Source: Streptomyces sp. RFCAC02 (GTDB lineage: Bacteria > Actinomycetota > Actinomycetes > Streptomycetales > Streptomycetaceae). Taken from it: a stretch of DNA of 64,000 nucleotides. The DNA lies in assembly GCF_004193175.1 (NCBI RefSeq), contig NZ_SAUH01000001.1, positions 1 through 64,000 of the forward strand, given 5' to 3'. Position 1 is the first letter of the stretch, and each line of letters opens with the position of its first letter. The position numbers and the translations under genes were made by a program. Below are positions 7,741 to 16,671 of the stretch, one piece after another. The notes under the pieces are model-generated. The model was not told the DNA's origin, ran no database searches, and worked only from the letters and a program-made list of their open reading frames with translations.

Positions 7741-9026
7741 TGCCGGCCGTAGCATGGTCGGCGATGACGACGCGCACCACCGACCGCTCCCGGACCGCGC
7801 TGTCGTTCTGCCGGGCGGTCCTGTGGGACGACCTGGGCGGGGCGCCGTTGCCCGTCCCCGGCGGCCGGTGGGGGGCGTCGGTCCCGTGGGCGCTGGCCGC
7901 CCTGGTGTTCTTCGCCGGGTTCGCGGACCTGGTGCAGCACTACGACACCGCGTCCGGTCCGGCGGTGGCGCTGGCCCTGGCCCGGGCGGCGCCGGTCGTG
8001 CTCGCCGCCACCGGGCCGCGGACGGCCTGGTGGGCGGAGTTCGCGGCGGTGGTCGTGACGGCCGCGGTGACCCGGCCGCACTCCCCCGCCGAGCCGTGGC
8101 CGTGGGCCGTGACGTCGTCGCTCTCGGCCGCGGCGGTGTTCGTCCTGGTGGGCTCGCGGGCACCCCGCCGCGCGCTGTGCGCGATGTGGCTGGAAGTGCT
8201 GGCTGCCGGAGCGGTACTGGTCGTTCTGGTCCCGGAGTACGGCGAGTGGGGCGGGCTGTTGCCGCTGAGCGTGCTGCTCGCGGTAGCGGCCGTCACGGCG
8301 GACGCGCTCCACGGCCGGGGGGAGGCCCGTGCGCGGCTGGCCGTCACGGAGCGGGTCAGCGCGGCCGAGCAGGCGCGTGCGACGCTGCTGGCGGAGCGTG
8401 CCCGTATCGCCCGCGAGCTGCACGATGTCGTGGCCCACCACATGTCGGTGATCACCGTGCAGGCGGACAGCGCGCCGTACCGTCTCGGCGGGGTGTCGCC
8501 GGAGGTGGCCGAGGAGTTCGCGGCCATCGCGGCGGGGGCGCGGCGGTCCCTGGGCGAGATGCGGCGACTGCTGCACGTACTGCGGAGCGAGGAGTCGCCC
8601 GACGGCGCGTACGCTCCGCAGCCCGGGCTGGAGGATCTCGCCGCCCTTGTGGAGACGACGCGCCGTGCGGGCGTCGACGTGCGTCTCGACATGGACGAGG
8701 GGGTGCCCGGCGACGCTGACCTTCCGGCCACGGTGGGGCTGTCCGCCTACCGTGTGGTGCAGGAGGCGTTGAGCAATGTGGTCCGCCATGCTCCCGGTGC
8801 CCGCGCGGACGTGCGCGTCCGCCGCAGTGACGGCGGGCTGCGGATCGACGTGGTCAACTCGGCGCCGGCCGGTGTCCCGCGCGCCGTGGAGGCCCGGGCG
8901 GGCGGGCACGGGCTGGTCGGCATGCGGGAGCGCGTCGCCGTGCTCGGCGGCGAGCTGACCGCCAGGTCGCAGCCCGACGGGGGTTTCCGCGTATCGGCCG
9001 TCCTTCCCCTGCCGGGAGTGTCATGA
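7740..9026 (+). CDS. Sensor histidine kinase, NarL/DesK class
   Basis: 428 residues. The N-terminal half has about five hydrophobic segments. After them comes a dimerisation/phosphoacceptor helix 'ERARIARELHDVVAHH', where the His of 'ELHD' is the phosphorylation site, and then an HATPase domain with 'QEALSNVVRHA' and 'GHGLVGMRERV'. This is the HisKA_3 class paired with NarL-type regulators. The ATG at 7740 overlaps the previous stop; an ATG at 7764 is a possible alternative. The end overlaps the response regulator start (ATGA), so the three genes form a translationally coupled operon. Confidence 0.93.
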   Translation: MPAVAWSAMTTRTTDRSRTALSFCRAVLWDDLGGAPLPVPGGRWGASVPWALAALVFFAGFADLVQHYDTASGPAVALALARAAPVVLAATGPRTAWWAEFAAVVVTAAVTRPHSPAEPWPWAVTSSLSAAAVFVLVGSRAPRRALCAMWLEVLAAGAVLVVLVPEYGEWGGLLPLSVLLAVAAVTADALHGRGEARARLAVTERVSAAEQARATLLAERARIARELHDVVAHHMSVITVQADSAPYRLGGVSPEVAEEFAAIAAGARRSLGEMRRLLHVLRSEESPDGAYAPQPGLEDLAALVETTRRAGVDVRLDMDEGVPGDADLPATVGLSAYRVVQEALSNVVRHAPGARADVRVRRSDGGLRIDVVNSAPAGVPRAVEARAGGHGLVGMRERVAVLGGELTARSQPDGGFRVSAVLPLPGVS

Positions 9027-9706
9027 GCATCAGCGTGCTGGTCGTCGACGACCAGGCCATGATCCGCGCCGGGTTCGGCGCGTTGCTGAACGCCCAGCCG
9101 GACATCGAGGTGTCCGGGGAGGCCGCCAACGGTGAGGAGGCGGTCGACGCCGCGCGGCGGTGCCGGCCCGACGTGGTGCTCATGGACGTGCGCATGCCCG
9201 TTCTGGACGGTCTGGAGGCGACCCGCCGTCTGATGAACCCGCCGCGCGGCGTCGAACACCGGCCGCGGGTGCTGATGCTCACGACGTTCGATGTCGACGA
9301 CTACGTGTACGAGGCGCTGGCCGCGGGGGCGAGCGGCTTCCTGCTCAAGGACGCGCCGCCCGCCGACCTGATCGCGGCCGTGCGGATCGTGGCGGCGGGC
9401 GACGCGCTGCTCGCCCCTTCGGTGACGCGGCGGCTGATCGAGGGGTTCGTCCGTGCCCGCCCCCGTGCGCTGCCCGACGAGCCGCGGCTCAGGGGCCTGA
9501 CGCAGCGGGAGACGGAGGTGCTGTCCCTGGTGGCGCGGGGGCGGTCGAACAGCGAGATCGCGGGCGCGTTGTTCGTGGCCGAGCAGACCGTGAAGACGCA
9601 TGTCAGCCGGATCTTCGACAAGTTGTCGCTGCGGGACCGTGCGCAGGCGGTCGTCTTCGCGTACGAGAGTGGTCTGGTCACGCCGGGCGAGGGGAGCGGC
9701 GGCTGA
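9023..9706 (+). CDS. NarL/FixJ-family response regulator
   Basis: 227 residues. The receiver domain has acidic 'DDQAM', phospho-acceptor Asp in 'VVLMDVRMPVLDGLEATRRL' (about residue 55), and 'LLKDAPPADLI' with its conserved Lys. The C-terminal LuxR-type helix-turn-helix is 'LTQRETEVLSLVARGRSNSE' followed by 'TVKTHVSRIFDKL'. It overlaps the kinase gene by four bases and is its cognate regulator. The target is unknown; the adjacent 7044-7067 inverted repeat is a candidate for autoregulation. Confidence 0.95.
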   Translation: MSISVLVVDDQAMIRAGFGALLNAQPDIEVSGEAANGEEAVDAARRCRPDVVLMDVRMPVLDGLEATRRLMNPPRGVEHRPRVLMLTTFDVDDYVYEALAAGASGFLLKDAPPADLIAAVRIVAAGDALLAPSVTRRLIEGFVRARPRALPDEPRLRGLTQRETEVLSLVARGRSNSEIAGALFVAEQTVKTHVSRIFDKLSLRDRAQAVVFAYESGLVTPGEGSGG

Positions 9707-9858
9707 GTTGCCGGCTTCCTGGCTGCCTCACGGTCGGGCGGCTCGGGTCAGCGCCGGCAGGTGTGCTCGGGGAGGTGCCCGCGGGTGGGACGCGCATCTC
9801 GCCTGGCCGGCAAGGCGATTACCGGTGGCTTGAATGGCGCTGTTGTCCGGCGTTGCCG

Positions 9859-10563
9859 TCACGTGCCGGTGCCCGGCTCGACCGCCGCGGGCAGGTAGGG
9901 GGCGAAGTGGCCGGCGACCATGTCCGCGACCTCGGCGGCTCCGTGCGTACCGTCGACCTCGATGACATGTATGCCGTGGTGGCGCGCCGTGCGGACGGCG
10001 TCGTCCGCGACGAGCCGGTCCCGGGCCAGCCGGTTGGCCTGTGCCCGGGCCGGGTCGCTCACCCGGTGGCCGAGCGATGCCGCGCGGGGCAGTTCGCGGA
10101 CCTGGCGGCGCCGGAACCCGTCCGTGGGAACCATGACGATCATCCGGCGGGGTGAGTCGATGATGGGTGCGACGAGGTCCGGGCGGAGGCCCCAGCCTTC
10201 GGCGATGACCGGGTGGCCGGAGTCGAGAGCGCGGAGATCGTCCAGTGCCCATGCGAATCGGAGAGGGAAACCGGCCAGGGCGTCGGCTGCCATCTCCGCC
10301 GGGCCGGTGCGCACCCACATCGTCTCCGGGTCGGGGCCGGCAGCGGGTTCTCCGAGACGGACGCGGCGGGCGATCCGCCGGTCGTCGTGCCCCCGGGCGT
10401 CGTGCCAGTCGTAGTGGTAGGCCGTCACGCCGTGGCGTTCGGCCAGGAGATGGGCCACGGTCGTCTTGCCGGCCCATTGGCCACCCCCGATCCACAGCGC
10501 GCGCCGCAGGGTGCCGAAGGGGTCCTGGATCCCGCCGTCACCGGCGGGGCTGTCGCGGGTCAC
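9859..10563 (-). CDS. P-loop nucleotide kinase-like protein
   Basis: 234 residues. The N-terminal 'LWIGGGQWAGKTTVAHLLAE' is a Walker A motif of the nucleotide/shikimate kinase type, and 'VIAEGWGLRPDLV' could be the Walker B strand. The C-terminal 'HGIHVIEVDGTHGAAEVADM' is typical of small-molecule kinases in which the last strand follows the lid. The GTG at 10563 overlaps the stop of the upstream gene (GTGA), which fixes the start and implies coupling to the PPOX-fold protein. The substrate is unknown. Confidence 0.8.
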   Translation of the reverse strand: MTRDSPAGDGGIQDPFGTLRRALWIGGGQWAGKTTVAHLLAERHGVTAYHYDWHDARGHDDRRIARRVRLGEPAAGPDPETMWVRTGPAEMAADALAGFPLRFAWALDDLRALDSGHPVIAEGWGLRPDLVAPIIDSPRRMIVMVPTDGFRRRQVRELPRAASLGHRVSDPARAQANRLARDRLVADDAVRTARHHGIHVIEVDGTHGAAEVADMVAGHFAPYLPAAVEPGTGT

Positions 10564-11177
10564 CGGGTGTTCCGGACGGTTGCGGCAGGCGCGGGCGTCC
10601 CGGGTGCCGGGGGTGTGGGGGCCGGGAGGCGCCAGCGGGTCTGGGTCCACTCGCCGCCCTTCCTGAATCCGTGGACGACCGTCGGTCTGACGCGGAAGAC
10701 CACCGAGCGGTGTCCGGACTGCTTCTTCACGACGACGGCCTCTCCCCCGTGCTGCCCGGCCTCGAACGGCCACTCCCCGTACTTCGCGGTGAACACGCGC
10801 ACCAGACGCCGTACGGTCGCGTGGTCCCGGAGGCGGTGTGCCGTGCCCTCGGCGGCCAGGTCGAGGCCGTCGTGCATGTCGTTGCGTCCCGCCGTCACGA
10901 GGCAGTGCGGATTGGACCGGAGATTGCGGGCCTTGACGCTGTCCGGGCTCACACAGAAATGCAGGGCGAGGTCCCACCAGACGGCCACCACGGGCGTGGC
11001 GTGCGGGCGGCCGTCAGGCCGGACCGTCGTCAGCCAGTACAGCGGGGCGGATTCCAGCAGGTCGCCGGCTTCGGTCCAGGGCGCCGGGCGGGCGCCCTGG
11101 ACCCCGGACGACACGAGCTCCCCCACCGGATCGGTGTCCTGCGCGGGGCGACCCGGGACCTTCAGTTGCGATGACAT
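10560..11177 (-). CDS. Pyridoxamine 5'-phosphate oxidase-fold flavin/F420-binding protein
   Basis: 205 residues. 'LESAPLYWLTTVRPDGRPHA' followed by 'TPVVAVWWDLALHFCVSPDS' and 'KARNLRSNPHCLV' is the split-barrel pattern of PPOX-family proteins, which bind FMN or F420 and reduce or oxidise small molecules. The ATG at 11177 has a strong GAGGAG five bases upstream, better than the ATG at 11216. A 16-base palindrome sits just upstream of that site. It is coupled to the P-loop gene downstream. Confidence 0.85.
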   Translation of the reverse strand: MSSQLKVPGRPAQDTDPVGELVSSGVQGARPAPWTEAGDLLESAPLYWLTTVRPDGRPHATPVVAVWWDLALHFCVSPDSVKARNLRSNPHCLVTAGRNDMHDGLDLAAEGTAHRLRDHATVRRLVRVFTAKYGEWPFEAGQHGGEAVVVKKQSGHRSVVFRVRPTVVHGFRKGGEWTQTRWRLPAPTPPAPGTPAPAATVRNTR

Positions 11178-11201
11178 GTCAACTCCTCGGAGCCGGAGGT
11201 T

Positions 11202-11217
11202 CATGAGGTGCCTCATG
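11202..11217. promoter_or_regulatory. Palindrome upstream of the PPOX-fold gene
   Basis: CATGAGG-tg-CCTCATG is a perfect 7-bp inverted repeat with a two-base centre, about 25 bases upstream of the PPOX start. Its place and symmetry suit a dimeric repressor such as a MarR or TetR protein, but no regulator is encoded next to it. Confidence 0.4.
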
Positions 11218-11316
11218 GTCTACCGCCCCACTGTCGCCGAAGTGCCTTCCGGTTCTCCGTGATCCCGTGAATGTCCGCCGCAGCCGGTGTCCGGGGTGTA
11301 GTGGCGGGTCGTTTCC

Positions 11317-11342
11317 CGGTGCGCCGTCGCGTCGGCGCACCG
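11317..11342. terminator. Stem-loop in the 11178-11529 gap
   Basis: CGGTGCGCC and GGCGCACCG are perfect 9-base arms with an 8-base loop. It is about 190 bases past the hemerythrin stop and may end that transcript. Apart from this hairpin and the palindrome at 11202, I see no gene or other element in the 352-base gap. Confidence 0.35.
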
Positions 11343-11529
11343 ACGGCGTGCGCGTCAACACGATGACGGGCGCATCACGCATGCGGATGGCTCCCCCGCG
11401 GACGGCTTCCCGTTCAGGTCCACCGGGTGGGATGAATCCCTCGCCCTCGCCCCGAGGTCCTCGAAGCGCGCGGAAGTCGCCCAGTGCCGACGGGTGACGG
11501 TCGGCGATTGGCGTCGCAGGTCGTCCTGC

Positions 11530-12000
11530 TCACAGCGCTCCGAGCACCTCCCCGGTGTCCGCTTCGAGTTCCAGTGTCTCGAGCACGGTGAGCAGTTGGC
11601 GCTCCTCGTAGCGGAAGTGGTTCTCCATGACCGCGGCGATGCCTTCGAGGTGGCGGTCGAGTTCCTCGGGCGGGGCGGCACGATCGGCCGCGGCGCGGAG
11701 GCTGTTGAGGAGGTGGGCGATCATCGAGTGGTCCTGCTCCAGGGAGCGCAGGACCGGGCGCAGCTCCGGGTGGGCGGCTGCCACGGCGGGGAACAGGGTG
11801 CGGTCCTCGCCCCGGTGGTGGGTGTCGAGTGCTGTGCAGAAGCCGTGGCAGTACAGCAGCAGCTCACGGGTCGCGGCCTGGCCGGGGGTGCCGTCGGCGA
11901 GGGAGTCGCGGGTCACGGACAGCGCTTCCCTGATGCGGTGGTGCACCCGGCGGAGTTCTTGGCTCCAGGCGATGAGCCTGGTCGTCTCGCGCTCAGTCAC
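11530..12000 (-). CDS. Hemerythrin HHE-domain protein
   Basis: 156 residues, one HHE four-helix bundle that binds a di-iron centre. Ligand motifs are visible: 'RRVHHRIREAL' near the N-terminus, 'HTHHRGEDRTLFP' (HxxxE), 'LEQDHSMI' and 'MENHFRYEERQLL' (HxxxE). Such proteins sense or store oxygen or nitric oxide, or handle iron. The GTG at 12000 gives the usual N-terminus but has no ribosome site of its own; a short upstream reading frame with a strong site overlaps it (see 11993-12028). Confidence 0.9.
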   Translation of the reverse strand: MTERETTRLIAWSQELRRVHHRIREALSVTRDSLADGTPGQAATRELLLYCHGFCTALDTHHRGEDRTLFPAVAAAHPELRPVLRSLEQDHSMIAHLLNSLRAAADRAAPPEELDRHLEGIAAVMENHFRYEERQLLTVLETLELEADTGEVLGAL

Positions 12001-12028
12001 GCGAGAGCGAAGGGTGCGACGAGGGCAT
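11993..12028 (-). other. Possible 11-codon leader reading frame overlapping the hemerythrin start
   Basis: An ATG at 12028 has AAGGAG seven bases upstream, much better than anything before the hemerythrin GTG. It encodes MPSSHPSLSRD and stops at 11993, inside the first codons of the hemerythrin in another frame. It could couple translation, or mark a small error in the start region. Confidence 0.3.
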
Positions 12029-12184
12029 CGTCGGTCTCCTTCGGTCGGGCGCCTCCATGCCTGACACGGTCTGCCACCGGCACGCGACGCTTCCCGGAAG
12101 CTAGCACGCCGGTCGTTCCGTCCGCACCCCCGGGGGTCCTGCCGTAGGCCGGTGCGTCGCGTGGCACCGAACCGGGTGGGTGGT

Positions 12185-12227
12185 CCCGTCGCCGACGAGC
12201 CGGTGTCCTGGTCTCGTCGGCGACGGG
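12185..12227 (-). terminator. Strong stem-loop terminator of the ABC exporter operon
   Basis: CCCGTCGCCGACGAG and CTCGTCGGCGACGGG are perfect 15-base arms with a 13-base loop, 31 bases past the stop of the FtsX-type permease. There is no U-tract. Confidence 0.8.
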
Positions 12228-12257
12228 AGGTCGGCGGCCGTGCGGTCGGCCTGTGTG

Positions 12258-14633
12258 TCAGGTGGTGCGTCGCAGGATCGTGCGGGCGGGGAGGACGCTC
12301 GCGGTCAGGCCGGCGAGGAGGCAGGCGGCGACCGCGCCCGTGGCCCAGGGCCACTCCACCGCCAGTTCCACCGGTAGGCCGAGGCTGTCGCGCAGGCCGT
12401 GCACCATGCCGAGCAGGGCCGGTGCGGCCACGGCCAGGCCCAGAGCCGTTCCGAGAGCGACCACGCAGGCTGTTTCCCCGGCGATGGCGGTCAGCACCTG
12501 TCGGGTTGTCGCGCCGGTCAGGCGCAGGGTCCGGAAGTCACGTGCCCGGTCGGTCGTCGCCGCGAGGAGCGTCGAGGCGACAGCGATCGCCGTGTAGCCC
12601 GCGGACATGGTGACGAGGATCAGGGTGAAAATGCGGACCAGGCGGTCGTCCTCGGCGTCGTCCGACCGGGCGTACTCGGACACCGTCATCTCGCGTGCGC
12701 CGAGTTCGGCGGGGAGGTCGGCGGGGGTGTCGCCGGTGCGGTAGGCGACGTCGGCCAGGGCGGAAGGGTCGTGGGCGCGCACCAGATCGCGCGGGAGGAA
12801 GAGCTGGTACGGCATGGAGTCGTCCACCACGGCGGTCACGCGCAGCCGTTCCGTACGGCCGTCCTCGAAGGTCAGCGTGGCGGCCTCGCCTTCCGGCCAG
12901 CCGTGCGCGGCGGCGACGGCGGACGTGACGACCGCCGTCCCGGGGCCGGGCGCGGCCAGGCCGTACAGCTCGTCGAAACCGGATGACACGCCTCCCGCCG
13001 ACAGCGCTGCTTTGCCGTCGCCGCCGTAGACGGTGGTGGACAGCAGTGCCGTCGCGGCGGCCTCGCCGGTGGCGGCGTCCGAAAGACCGGGCGTGCCGTC
13101 CGGGACGATCGCCGTTTCGGCGGTCACGCTCGCGGCGCGCTCGGCGGTGGCGGCGCCGGCGGTGGTGGCCACGGCGCTGGTGATCAGCACGGTGAACGCG
13201 ACGGTGGCGAGTACCGGTGCGACGGTCGCCGAGGTGCGGCGGGTGGCGGCGATCATGTTCTCGCGGACGAGTACGCCGGTCGCCCCGGGGTGTCGCGCAA
13301 GTGGCCGGGTCAGCGTGCCGATCACCGGCTTGATCAGGGCCGGGACGAGGAGGGTGAGGCCGACGGCCATGCCCATGGCGGTGCCGAGGGCGAGGAGCAC
13401 CATGGCGTCGGGGCCGGCGAGGGCCGTGCCGACGGCGCAGGTCAGGCCGGTGGCGGTGGCCGCCGACCCGGTGATCCACCGGCGGCGTGTCATGACGCGT
13501 CCGTCGGCGGTCGCCTCGCGCATGGCCTCCAGCGGGGGGACGCGTGCGGCGCGCCGCGACGCCGACCGTGCGCCGGCGAGTGCGATCAGCGGGCCGAGCG
13601 CGAAGGCGGCGAGCGGTATCCAGGGCCGGACGCGGAGTTCGAAGCCCGCCGGCTGGAAGCCAGCCTCGATCATGACCCCCGTCATGGCGGGCGCCAGGAG
13701 GGTGCCGAGCAGCGCGCCCGTGGCCGCGCCGATGACGCCGATGGTCAGTGCTTCGCCGGACAGCATCCGGCGAAGCTGCCGCGGTGTGGCGCCGATCGTG
13801 CGCAGCAGCGCCAGTTCGCGGCGCCGCTGGGCGACGGTGAAGGCGAAGGTCGAGGCCACGATGAAGACGGTGAGGAAGGCGGACAGCGCGGCCATGGCGG
13901 TGAGGACCTGGCTGCCGATCCACCGGGTCATCCCGTCCTGCTTCGGTGCGAGGGCGTCGCGGGCGTCGCCGGTGAGGACCTGGCCGTCGCCGCCCGCGAC
14001 CGCCTCGGCGGCGGCGGCGATCGCGGCCGTGTCGGCGCCGGGCTCGGGGACGAGTCCGATGACCCGTACGCCGCCCGCGAGCCGCTCGGCCAGTGCGTCG
14101 GTGACGTAGTAGCCCGGCCCGTCCAGGGTCCCGGAGACGGTGAACGGTTCGGCTCCGCGGGCGGTGAGGAGGGTGACGGGGTCTCCCGGCGCGAGGCCGA
14201 GCGCCCGGTCCACGGCGACGTCGCCGTCGGCCGCGGGCGGTGCGCCGGCGGTCAGCCCGTAGGTGGCGAGCGCGGCGCTCGACCAGCCGTGTCCCTGGCG
14301 TTCCCCCTCGGTCTGCTCCGTTCCCACGGCCTGCGCGTAGAACGACCGGTCCGCCACGGCGGTGGCGACGCCTGGCAGGTCCGCGAGGTCCCGGCGCAGT
14401 TCCTCGGCCCGGTCCGGGGGCCATGGCGGGTCCTCCGCGAACTGCCCGCCGACCTGCTCCCCGGTGGGACTGCGGACCAGGACCGGTGCCCCCGCGAGCC
14501 GGTCAGGGACGCCGGTGCCCTCCGACAGGAGGATGAGCGAGCTGATCGTCAGCACGGTCACGCCGAGTGCCACGGCGATGAAGGACCCGAGGAAGGAGGC
14601 CCAGCGCTGTCGTACGGTCGCCGTGCCGATCAT
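12258..14633 (-). CDS. ABC exporter permease, FtsX/MacB type, two FtsX domains
   Basis: 791 residues with about ten membrane segments in the classic layout: one N-terminal helix ('FLGSFIAVALGVTVLTISSL'), an extracytoplasmic domain, three helices with 'QRRRELALLRTIGATPRQL', a middle helix pair, a second outer domain and a final three-helix FtsX domain with 'RTLRLTGATTRQV'. This is the two-lobed permease of lipid, peptide or drug exporters common in Streptomyces. The start overlaps the stop of the ATPase gene (ATGA). The divergent two-component system next to it probably controls it. Confidence 0.92.
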   Translation of the reverse strand: MIGTATVRQRWASFLGSFIAVALGVTVLTISSLILLSEGTGVPDRLAGAPVLVRSPTGEQVGGQFAEDPPWPPDRAEELRRDLADLPGVATAVADRSFYAQAVGTEQTEGERQGHGWSSAALATYGLTAGAPPAADGDVAVDRALGLAPGDPVTLLTARGAEPFTVSGTLDGPGYYVTDALAERLAGGVRVIGLVPEPGADTAAIAAAAEAVAGGDGQVLTGDARDALAPKQDGMTRWIGSQVLTAMAALSAFLTVFIVASTFAFTVAQRRRELALLRTIGATPRQLRRMLSGEALTIGVIGAATGALLGTLLAPAMTGVMIEAGFQPAGFELRVRPWIPLAAFALGPLIALAGARSASRRAARVPPLEAMREATADGRVMTRRRWITGSAATATGLTCAVGTALAGPDAMVLLALGTAMGMAVGLTLLVPALIKPVIGTLTRPLARHPGATGVLVRENMIAATRRTSATVAPVLATVAFTVLITSAVATTAGAATAERAASVTAETAIVPDGTPGLSDAATGEAAATALLSTTVYGGDGKAALSAGGVSSGFDELYGLAAPGPGTAVVTSAVAAAHGWPEGEAATLTFEDGRTERLRVTAVVDDSMPYQLFLPRDLVRAHDPSALADVAYRTGDTPADLPAELGAREMTVSEYARSDDAEDDRLVRIFTLILVTMSAGYTAIAVASTLLAATTDRARDFRTLRLTGATTRQVLTAIAGETACVVALGTALGLAVAAPALLGMVHGLRDSLGLPVELAVEWPWATGAVAACLLAGLTASVLPARTILRRTT

Positions 14634-15391
14634 GCGCGCACCTCCAGCGCGGCCATGCGTCCCGCGATCGCCTCCGGGCCGCCGGTGCCCGGCAGTTCGT
14701 CGGCGATCCGTCCGTCGGCGAGGAGCACCACCCGGTCCGCGCAGGACGCGGCGACCGGGTCGTGCGTCACCATCACCACGGTCTGGCCGTGGTCGTCCGC
14801 GAGTGCCCGCAGGAGCCGCAGGACGGTGCGGGAGGCGCGGGTGTCCAGGGCTCCGGTCGGTTCGTCCGCGAAGAGGACGGCGGGCCGGGCGATCATCGCG
14901 CGGGCGATCGCGACCCGCTGCTGCTGGCCGCCGGACAGTTCGCCCGGCCGGTGGCCCGCGCGGTCGGCGAGGCCGACCTCGGCCAGTGCCGCCGCGACCT
15001 CGCCGGCCGCCGGGCGGCGGCGGGCGAGCCGCAGGGGCAGTTCGACGTTCTGCGCGGCGGTCAGCGCCGGCACGAGGTTGAAGGCCTGGAAGACGAAACC
15101 GACGCGCTCGCGGCGCAGCAGGGTCAGCTCGTCCTCGTCGAGCCCGCCCAGCTGGGTGCCGCCGATCAGCACGTCGCCGGCCGTGGGCCGGTCGATGCCG
15201 GCGGCGCACTGCAGCAGCGTCGACTTGCCGGAACCGGAGGGGCCCATGACGGCGGTCACGGTTCCGGCGGCGAAGCCGATGGACACGTCGTCCACGGCGG
15301 TGACGGTCTGCTCGCCGGCGGCGTAGCGCTTCGTCACCGAGCGCAGCTCGGCCGCGGGTGCCGCCGTGGGGGTCGTCGGGGTTGTGGTCAT
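14630..15391 (-). CDS. ABC exporter ATP-binding protein, LolD/MacB type
   Basis: 253 residues. Walker A 'GPSGSGKST', Q-loop 'VGFVFQAFNLVPALTA', signature 'LSGGQQQRVAIARAM', Walker B 'AVLFADEPTGALD', H-loop 'VMVTHDPVAAS'. The 'EPTGALD' form and 'FNL' are typical of LolD/MacB-type ATPases that pair with FtsX permeases. The ATG at 15391 lacks a ribosome site, which suggests a leaderless message. It faces the histidine kinase gene across 111 bases. Confidence 0.92.
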   Translation of the reverse strand: MTTTPTTPTAAPAAELRSVTKRYAAGEQTVTAVDDVSIGFAAGTVTAVMGPSGSGKSTLLQCAAGIDRPTAGDVLIGGTQLGGLDEDELTLLRRERVGFVFQAFNLVPALTAAQNVELPLRLARRRPAAGEVAAALAEVGLADRAGHRPGELSGGQQQRVAIARAMIARPAVLFADEPTGALDTRASRTVLRLLRALADDHGQTVVMVTHDPVAASCADRVVLLADGRIADELPGTGGPEAIAGRMAALEVRA

Positions 15392-15502
15392 GTGCTCAAG
15401 ACAACGGCAGTGGGGCCTCCGGCACATGGGCGCCAGTGCGAGAACCGATACTCCACCTGGCACTACTGCGGTCGCACGGGTCACGCGGTTACCGTCGGCG
15501 GC

Positions 15503-16671
15503 GTGGAATCCCTCACCGTCCTGGAGGCCCTCGCGCGCAGTCCGCTGGGCTATCTCGGCACCGCGTGGCCCTCGCGCGCGGCGCTGTACCTGCTGTCCGG
15601 TGCTCTGTTCGCGGCGGCCGTCGCCCTGGGTGCCGTCGGGGTGTTCGCGGCCGTCCCGGGGGACGTGGCCGGGGCGGTGTGCGCGCTGGTGCCCGTCGCC
15701 GTCGGCATCGGTCTCTCGGGCGCCTTCGAACGGCGGCGTCTCGCCCTGGTGGACCGCGACCGGGCCGTGTCCCCGCACGCACGACGGGCGATCGGCTACG
15801 GAACCGTGTCCGTGCTGGCCGTCGCCTGGGTGGATTTCGCCGTCCTCCTGGTCGCCCTCGGCATCCCCGGCGGGCTCGTCCTGGCGCCGCTCCAGCCCAC
15901 CGCGGCCACATGGCAGGCCGTCACAGGCCCGGTCGCGGGGGTCCTGCTGCTGCCGGTCGCCGCCTACCCCATCGGCGCCTGGGCGGGTGCCCGCGGCACC
16001 ATCGCCCGGGCGGTCCTGGACCCCGGGGGCGGGGAGCTGCGGGAGGTCACCCGCTCACGTGCCCGCCTCGTCGGCGCGTTCGACGCGGAACGGCGGCGCA
16101 TCGAACGCGACCTGCACGACGGCGCCCAGCAGCGCCTCGTGGCGCTCCACATGAGACTCGGGCTGGCCGTGCTCGATCTGCCGGCCGGGAGCGCCGCGGC
16201 GAAGGAGGTCGGGGACGCGCACGCCCTCGCCGGCGAAGCCCTGGTCGAGTTGCGCGAACTGATCCGCGGCGTGCATCCCGCATCCTCACGGAACGCGGAC
16301 TGCCCGCGGCCGTGCGGGACATCGCGGGGCGCTCCGCGGTCCCGGCCGACCTGGACATCGAGGTCCCGGGCCGGCTGCCGCCCGCCGTCGAGGAGACGGC
16401 CTACTTCGTGACGGCGGAGGCCCTCACCAACGTCGCCCGGCACAGCGGCGCCGACCGCTGCCGCGTCACCGCCCGCCTCCACGGCGGCCTGCTGCGGCTG
16501 GAGGTGGCGGACGACGGCCACGGTGGCGCCGATCCCGCCCGGGGCAGCGGACTCACCGGCCTGGCCGACAGGATCGCGGCAGCCGGCGGCAGAATGTACC
16601 TCTCCAGCCCGCCCGGCGGGCACACCCTCCTGAGAGCCGACCTCCCGTGCAGCAATCCGTCCGTATCGTGA
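15503..16671 (+). CDS. Sensor histidine kinase, NarL class, with a one-base frameshift
   Basis: About 389 residues once one base is restored. Four or more membrane segments lead to 'RRRIERDLHDGAQQRLVALH', with the phosphoacceptor His in 'DLHDG'. The frame then breaks at the C run 16277-16279: the expected 'HPRILTERGLPAAVRDIA' continues in the next frame as 'RILTERGLPAAVRDIA', and then HATPase motifs 'AEALTNVARHSGA' and 'GSGLTGLADRI'. The length becomes a multiple of three if one C is added. The GTG at 15503 may be leaderless: TACCGT lies about 10 bases upstream. Its end overlaps the response regulator by 25 bases. Confidence 0.88.

Noticed and set aside
12258..15209. A 983-codon minus-strand reading frame
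   Set aside because: Only the part from 14633 is the permease; the upstream 190 codons are a shadow of the ATPase gene in another frame and read as Arg/Pro/Gly-rich noise.
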